64,000 nt of DNA, from positions 43,837,016-43,901,015 of the forward strand of contig NC_052019.1 of assembly GCF_015832195.1 (NCBI RefSeq). The letters are read 5' to 3'. Origin of the DNA: Motacilla alba alba. Taxonomy: Eukaryota; Chordata; Aves; Passeriformes; Motacillidae. A program made the translations under genes and the position numbers. The notes beneath the pieces are model-generated. The model ran no database searches, was not told the DNA's origin, and saw only the letters and a list, made by a program, of their open reading frames with translations. Positions 60,501 to 64,000 of this stretch are shown here, piece by piece; position 1 is the first letter of the stretch; each line of letters begins with the position of its first letter.

Positions 60501-61893
60501 GGTCTGTCCATGTATTCAACTGCCTGCTACACACTCACAGTCAGAACATCTGCACAGAGATCATTGCACCAGTCAGTTCCTTTTCCAGCTGTCTTTCCGT
60601 CATACTGTAGAGGACACAGGGAGTCAACTAAATGCTCTTCTTTAGGAGCAGACATACATTGATGAAACAATTGTTCCACATCCAAAATGTTGTTCCCACC
60701 TTTCCTCCTTTCCCTAAATTGCTTTCCCCAAATTGCTTTCCCCAAAATTAGCATCCCAACAGAAGCGCATTTCAGCCCACAGAGACAAGCTCCAGACATG
60801 ATGGACTTTCCTCCTTCTTCATTCAAGGTCAGCTTCAATCCTAAGGCACTGGCTTATTTTTTTTCAACAAAGCATTACAAAACCATGGTAATGGGATCGA
60901 CCTCTGCCTGCAAGCTGCTAATGACTTCCTGGGTGAGCACCCAGGGAATGGATCCACTCTGGTCCGCACGCCGCTGGGGGAATTCATTCACTGGAAGAGC
61001 ATTGCTTAGCTGACTTTCAGCACTTCCATGTAAAAAAAAAAGGGCTCGGCAATGGCTGGCTGAAAACTACAGCTTGCCAGGGGGGCTGGCTGTTGTCAGA
61101 TGTTGTTAAATCTCACAGTGCTGCAGAGCCACGGCATGTCCCCAGCAGACAGGGTGTTTTCGTTCAACAGTTATTTGGGAGCAAAGTGCATCAAGTACCT
61201 TAGGCAAGCATTATTATTAACTCCGGTTATTCATCACTGGTTTTGCTATTACTCTACACCTAAGAGAGGGCACAATGACTCAGGCCCCAGAAGGCCAGTG
61301 AAGGAATGCACAGACCACAAAGCAGGCATGAGCTCATGTCCCAGGCAGGCACAGCAAGGCAGGTATGGTCCAAAGATCTTGCATGCTGCCTGTAGTCCAG
61401 GGCTGACCGCAGAACCCTCCCAGGGCATAAGGCAGGCATGTGGGAGGAGGCTGCATCCCTTGTTTCATATGATGCAGATCACTGAAAGAAGAGAAAGGGA
61501 AAAGGGTTTTCCTGACAACAACACACCACAAATGAGAACGAGCCAGACTTGTGTGTTAAGCTGCATTGTGAATAAGGTCTAGCACTTGAATTGTTTCTTC
61601 AGAAAAATAAATAAACGAAATGCATGCTGAAAACAGGCCTGTTACCATTGGCATTTTGGACCCAGCTCCTTTCTGAGCTCTAACCTGCAGAGACATTCTG
61701 TAAGTCCAGAGGATGGAGGAGATGTTTTAATTGCTCTGAACAACATGATGTAGCAGTTAGGGTGGGCCTGCTTGATGCAGATTTTGGAGGCAAATCTCCA
61801 GAAGTTCTGTTCCACCTAAATTGCTTTATGATGCTATGATCTTTCCTGCTGGAAACCACACGAAGGGAAAAGCACAATTCCTCCAAAGCTGCA

Positions 61894-61896
<3 letters not shown>
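57523..61896. other. Intergenic region
   Basis: No gene recognised. A CCAA-rich run lies at about 58050-58075, a 12-bp tandem (ctgttctcaacc) at about 59380-59400, and a 13-bp imperfect tandem (aaattgctttccc) at about 60716-60745. 58.49-58.72 and 59.88-59.99 kb are AT-rich with AP-1-like (TGACTCA) and TAATTCATTATAAAT motifs. Confidence 0.6.

Positions 61897-61931
<35 letters not shown>
61897..61931 (+). repeat. Poly-T tract (35 T)
   Basis: 35 uninterrupted T. It could be the poly(A) tail of a minus-strand retroposed sequence, but the flank to the right matches no element I recognise. Confidence 0.95.
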
Positions 61932-61933
<2 letters not shown>

Positions 61934-62299
61934 CACAGGTGTCTTTAGCCGTTTACAGCCAGCACAGGCCTCTCAGGAAGGGTACTCTCCTCTCCAAAGA
62001 AAGATGCATATGCACCAAGCCTTCCATCACCGCTCATTAGCACCTTTTGAATGCCCTGTACTTTCCACAATTACTGGATAAGCAAAAAATCAATAACAGT
62101 TTCTCTTGTCCTTCAGCTAAACTCGTAGAAGGATCACTTTTACAGTGGAATGACTCAACTGGCTTTGCAGCCATCCAGCTGCACAGGGATTCCCAGGGAC
62201 CTACAGAGAAGATCCAACTTGAATATTTCAAGTCAATAAATACAGGGATTCAGTGCACTTGATTTTCAAGTTTCCTGCTTTATTAACTCAACAGTGTGG
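61932..62299. other. Intergenic, nothing recognised
   Basis: No recognised gene or repeat. Confidence 0.5.
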
Positions 62300-62640
62300 T
62301 CCAGCTGCCCAAGAAGAGGGCTGTGAGCCAGGTTTCCTGACATGTCAAGGCCCTGGTTGCATATAAACGTAGTCACAACCAACGCTTCCATTTAAGCGCA
62401 GCCCTGGATTCTCCTTTCCTGTTTAAGCTGTCCTATGGTTCTGCTCAGCCACAGCTATGCCTGTTCCTGGCCACAGACCTGTGTGTCTGGCCTCTCATCT
62501 GCAGAACAGTCTCCTGAGTTGACCTAGGATGTGTCTTGTCACCAGGAACTTGACTGATGAGCTTCACTCCTGGCTGAACCTGGCCTTCATCGAGGCCCAC
62601 CTTGCCCAGGTGCTGCGGGTATGGAACTGGGGTTTAGTTT
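62300..62640 (+). mobile_element. Possible LTR-like fragment
   Basis: A TATA-like 'gcatataaacg' is followed by pyrimidine-rich, CTG/CCTGG-rich sequence ('cctgttcctggccacagacc', 'ctcctggctgaacctggcct') in a style I associate with avian ERV LTRs. No terminal inverted TG...CA or target duplication was identified. Unique sequence is a real alternative. Confidence 0.25.
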
Positions 62641-64000
62641 TGTGAATGAGCACCAAATGTGTGGCTTTCTCATAAGAAAAAGGATCAACTTTAAAAAAAC
62701 CTCAAGATCACAAACCTGGTTTTAATCTTGCTTCAGCGTTCAGCTCACCAGATAGTACCTCTCCTTCACAAAGAGGTGGTGGGCTTTTTTGGGCATTGAT
62801 GTTAAATTTCCCAGGGCTGGCAGATTCCTCCCAGAGTTGACAGCCCTGTTCATCTTTTCCCCCATCAGTGAAGTCAACATTTACAGCTGATGGATTTTTC
62901 AAAAACAGAAAGAAAACAGAAAAGCCAAAACACAGATTGCTATGCCAGTGTGACAGCTCTAAGTTTGTAACATTAGATTTGCTTATGAACCTTTTCTCTT
63001 GTGTCTGATGGATCATCTGACATGCATGCATCCAAACTCAGGGAGCTGATGTAGCTATTTCCAGATGGGCTTCATCTCATCCCAGGATGGATGTATAAGC
63101 TGCGTGGATGATTCATTCTCTGCAGGTCTTTACAGTCCCATCATAACCTTCAGAAATGGTGCTTTGTCCTGTTCCAGCACCTACTGAAAAGAAGCAAGCA
63201 CGAAAACAGTAATGTCTCATTGCAACAAATCAAATTTAGATTTGAGATCTTACAGCAGGGAAATGTAGGTGTGCTACACTGCCTTCCTTCTGCCACTCAA
63301 AAAGTTGAACAAATCAGATTTTAATGCTAACATAAATAGGAAAAAATCCTCACTGGAAGGAAGGAGTTAAATTCTAGTGGAGTCATCCAAAAAGAAGGAC
63401 CAGGGTAACTTTTAAACAGGTTTGTTTTTTTTTTTTTTTTTTAATCTTCTTTCCCCAAACCTTTCCCCGAGTCTCTCTTTCTTCATTCCCTTGGAGAACA
63501 ACAATCTTTTTTTCTTGGTCAAGGAAATAATAGCAAAAGCAAAGAACTGCCTTAAATTGCTTGGGCAGCAGGAGTGGTTGGTTCAGTTAATTGCCTTAAC
63601 TTTGCAGAAACACCTGGCATGCTGTTTACAGCCTGTGAGAAGCAGACTTCCATTAGGAACAGAGTAAAGAAGATGAATGAAAATCAGCAAGGACTCACCT
63701 GCAGACTTTGGCAAGCAAAAGATCTTTAGCCTAGTCCTGCTGAAACCACCCTGCAAATGCATCTGCCCACACAGGCTGAAAGTCACGGTAATACAGCTTT
63801 CAGGTGCTTACAGGAGCTTTGATCCCAAGAATGGTGGCAAATGGGGATGATAAAAAGACTAATTATCCTTACTATGATGGCAGGGAGATGATCTAACGCT
63901 GGAAAGTGCTCCTGGACTTCATCTAGGTATGTTCCAACAAGAACGCAAGGACCAGAGACAACATGTGCAAACTGAACGACAGGCTCATGCAAAACCTGGA
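62641..64000. other. Intergenic, nothing recognised
   Basis: AT-rich sequence to the window end, with an 18-T tract at 63425-63442. No gene, RNA or repeat family recognised. Confidence 0.55.

Noticed and set aside
1..64000. tRNA, rRNA or snRNA genes; intact retroviral or LINE coding regions
   Set aside because: None recognised on either strand by reading; only broken CR1 and LTR-like fragments are present.

Overview
This window looks like avian nuclear DNA, probably from a songbird. Two recognisable genes sit in the first ~11.5 kb. They are followed by ~52 kb of mostly non-coding DNA. Avian origin is suggested by several CR1 LINE fragments with the bird-type 3' end, small introns in a compact gene, and a CpG-island promoter. 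A dispersed repeat near 56.3-56.7 kb resembles one I associate with passerine genomes, but that is recall and not a search result.

Layout, 1-11.9 kb: the window opens inside the last intron of TNKS (tankyrase, + strand). The final coding exon (183-269) encodes the end of the PARP catalytic domain and the C-terminus. It is followed by a long 3' UTR that probably runs to poly(A) signals near 5.78 kb and carries a CR1 insertion and a 40-bp tandem duplication. Converging on it from the other strand is the complete DUSP4 gene (MKP-2). It has four coding exons (11368 to 6948, minus strand), 378 residues, a consensus splice site at every junction, and an intact HCQAGISR active site. The candidate poly(A) signals of the two genes overlap tail to tail at about 5.74-5.79 kb. 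The DUSP4 promoter and first exon lie in a strong CpG island (~10.68-11.76 kb), which is bordered upstream by a ~190-bp imperfect CA-rich repeat.

Layout, 12-64 kb: I find no convincing protein-coding gene or structural RNA. Long open frames occur but lack family similarity, splice context or conserved motifs that I recognise. The region holds CR1 fragments of different ages: 20.0, 32.6, 34.2, 40.2, an inverted pair at 45.9-46.7, and 54.4 kb. It also holds one or two LTR-like repeats (56.3 and perhaps 62.3 kb), a TTTTA pentamer array (54.3 kb), a TG dinucleotide array (57.5 kb) and a 35-T tract (61.9 kb). Several AT-rich homeodomain-motif-dense stretches look like candidate conserved regulatory elements. 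This fits the gene desert upstream of DUSP4 in other amniotes.

How the genes relate: TNKS (a poly-ADP-ribosyltransferase acting in Wnt/axin turnover and telomere maintenance) and DUSP4 (a nuclear MAP-kinase phosphatase) are not functionally coupled. They are convergent neighbours. The far side of DUSP4 is plausibly distal regulatory territory for it. I found no novel multi-gene system in this window.
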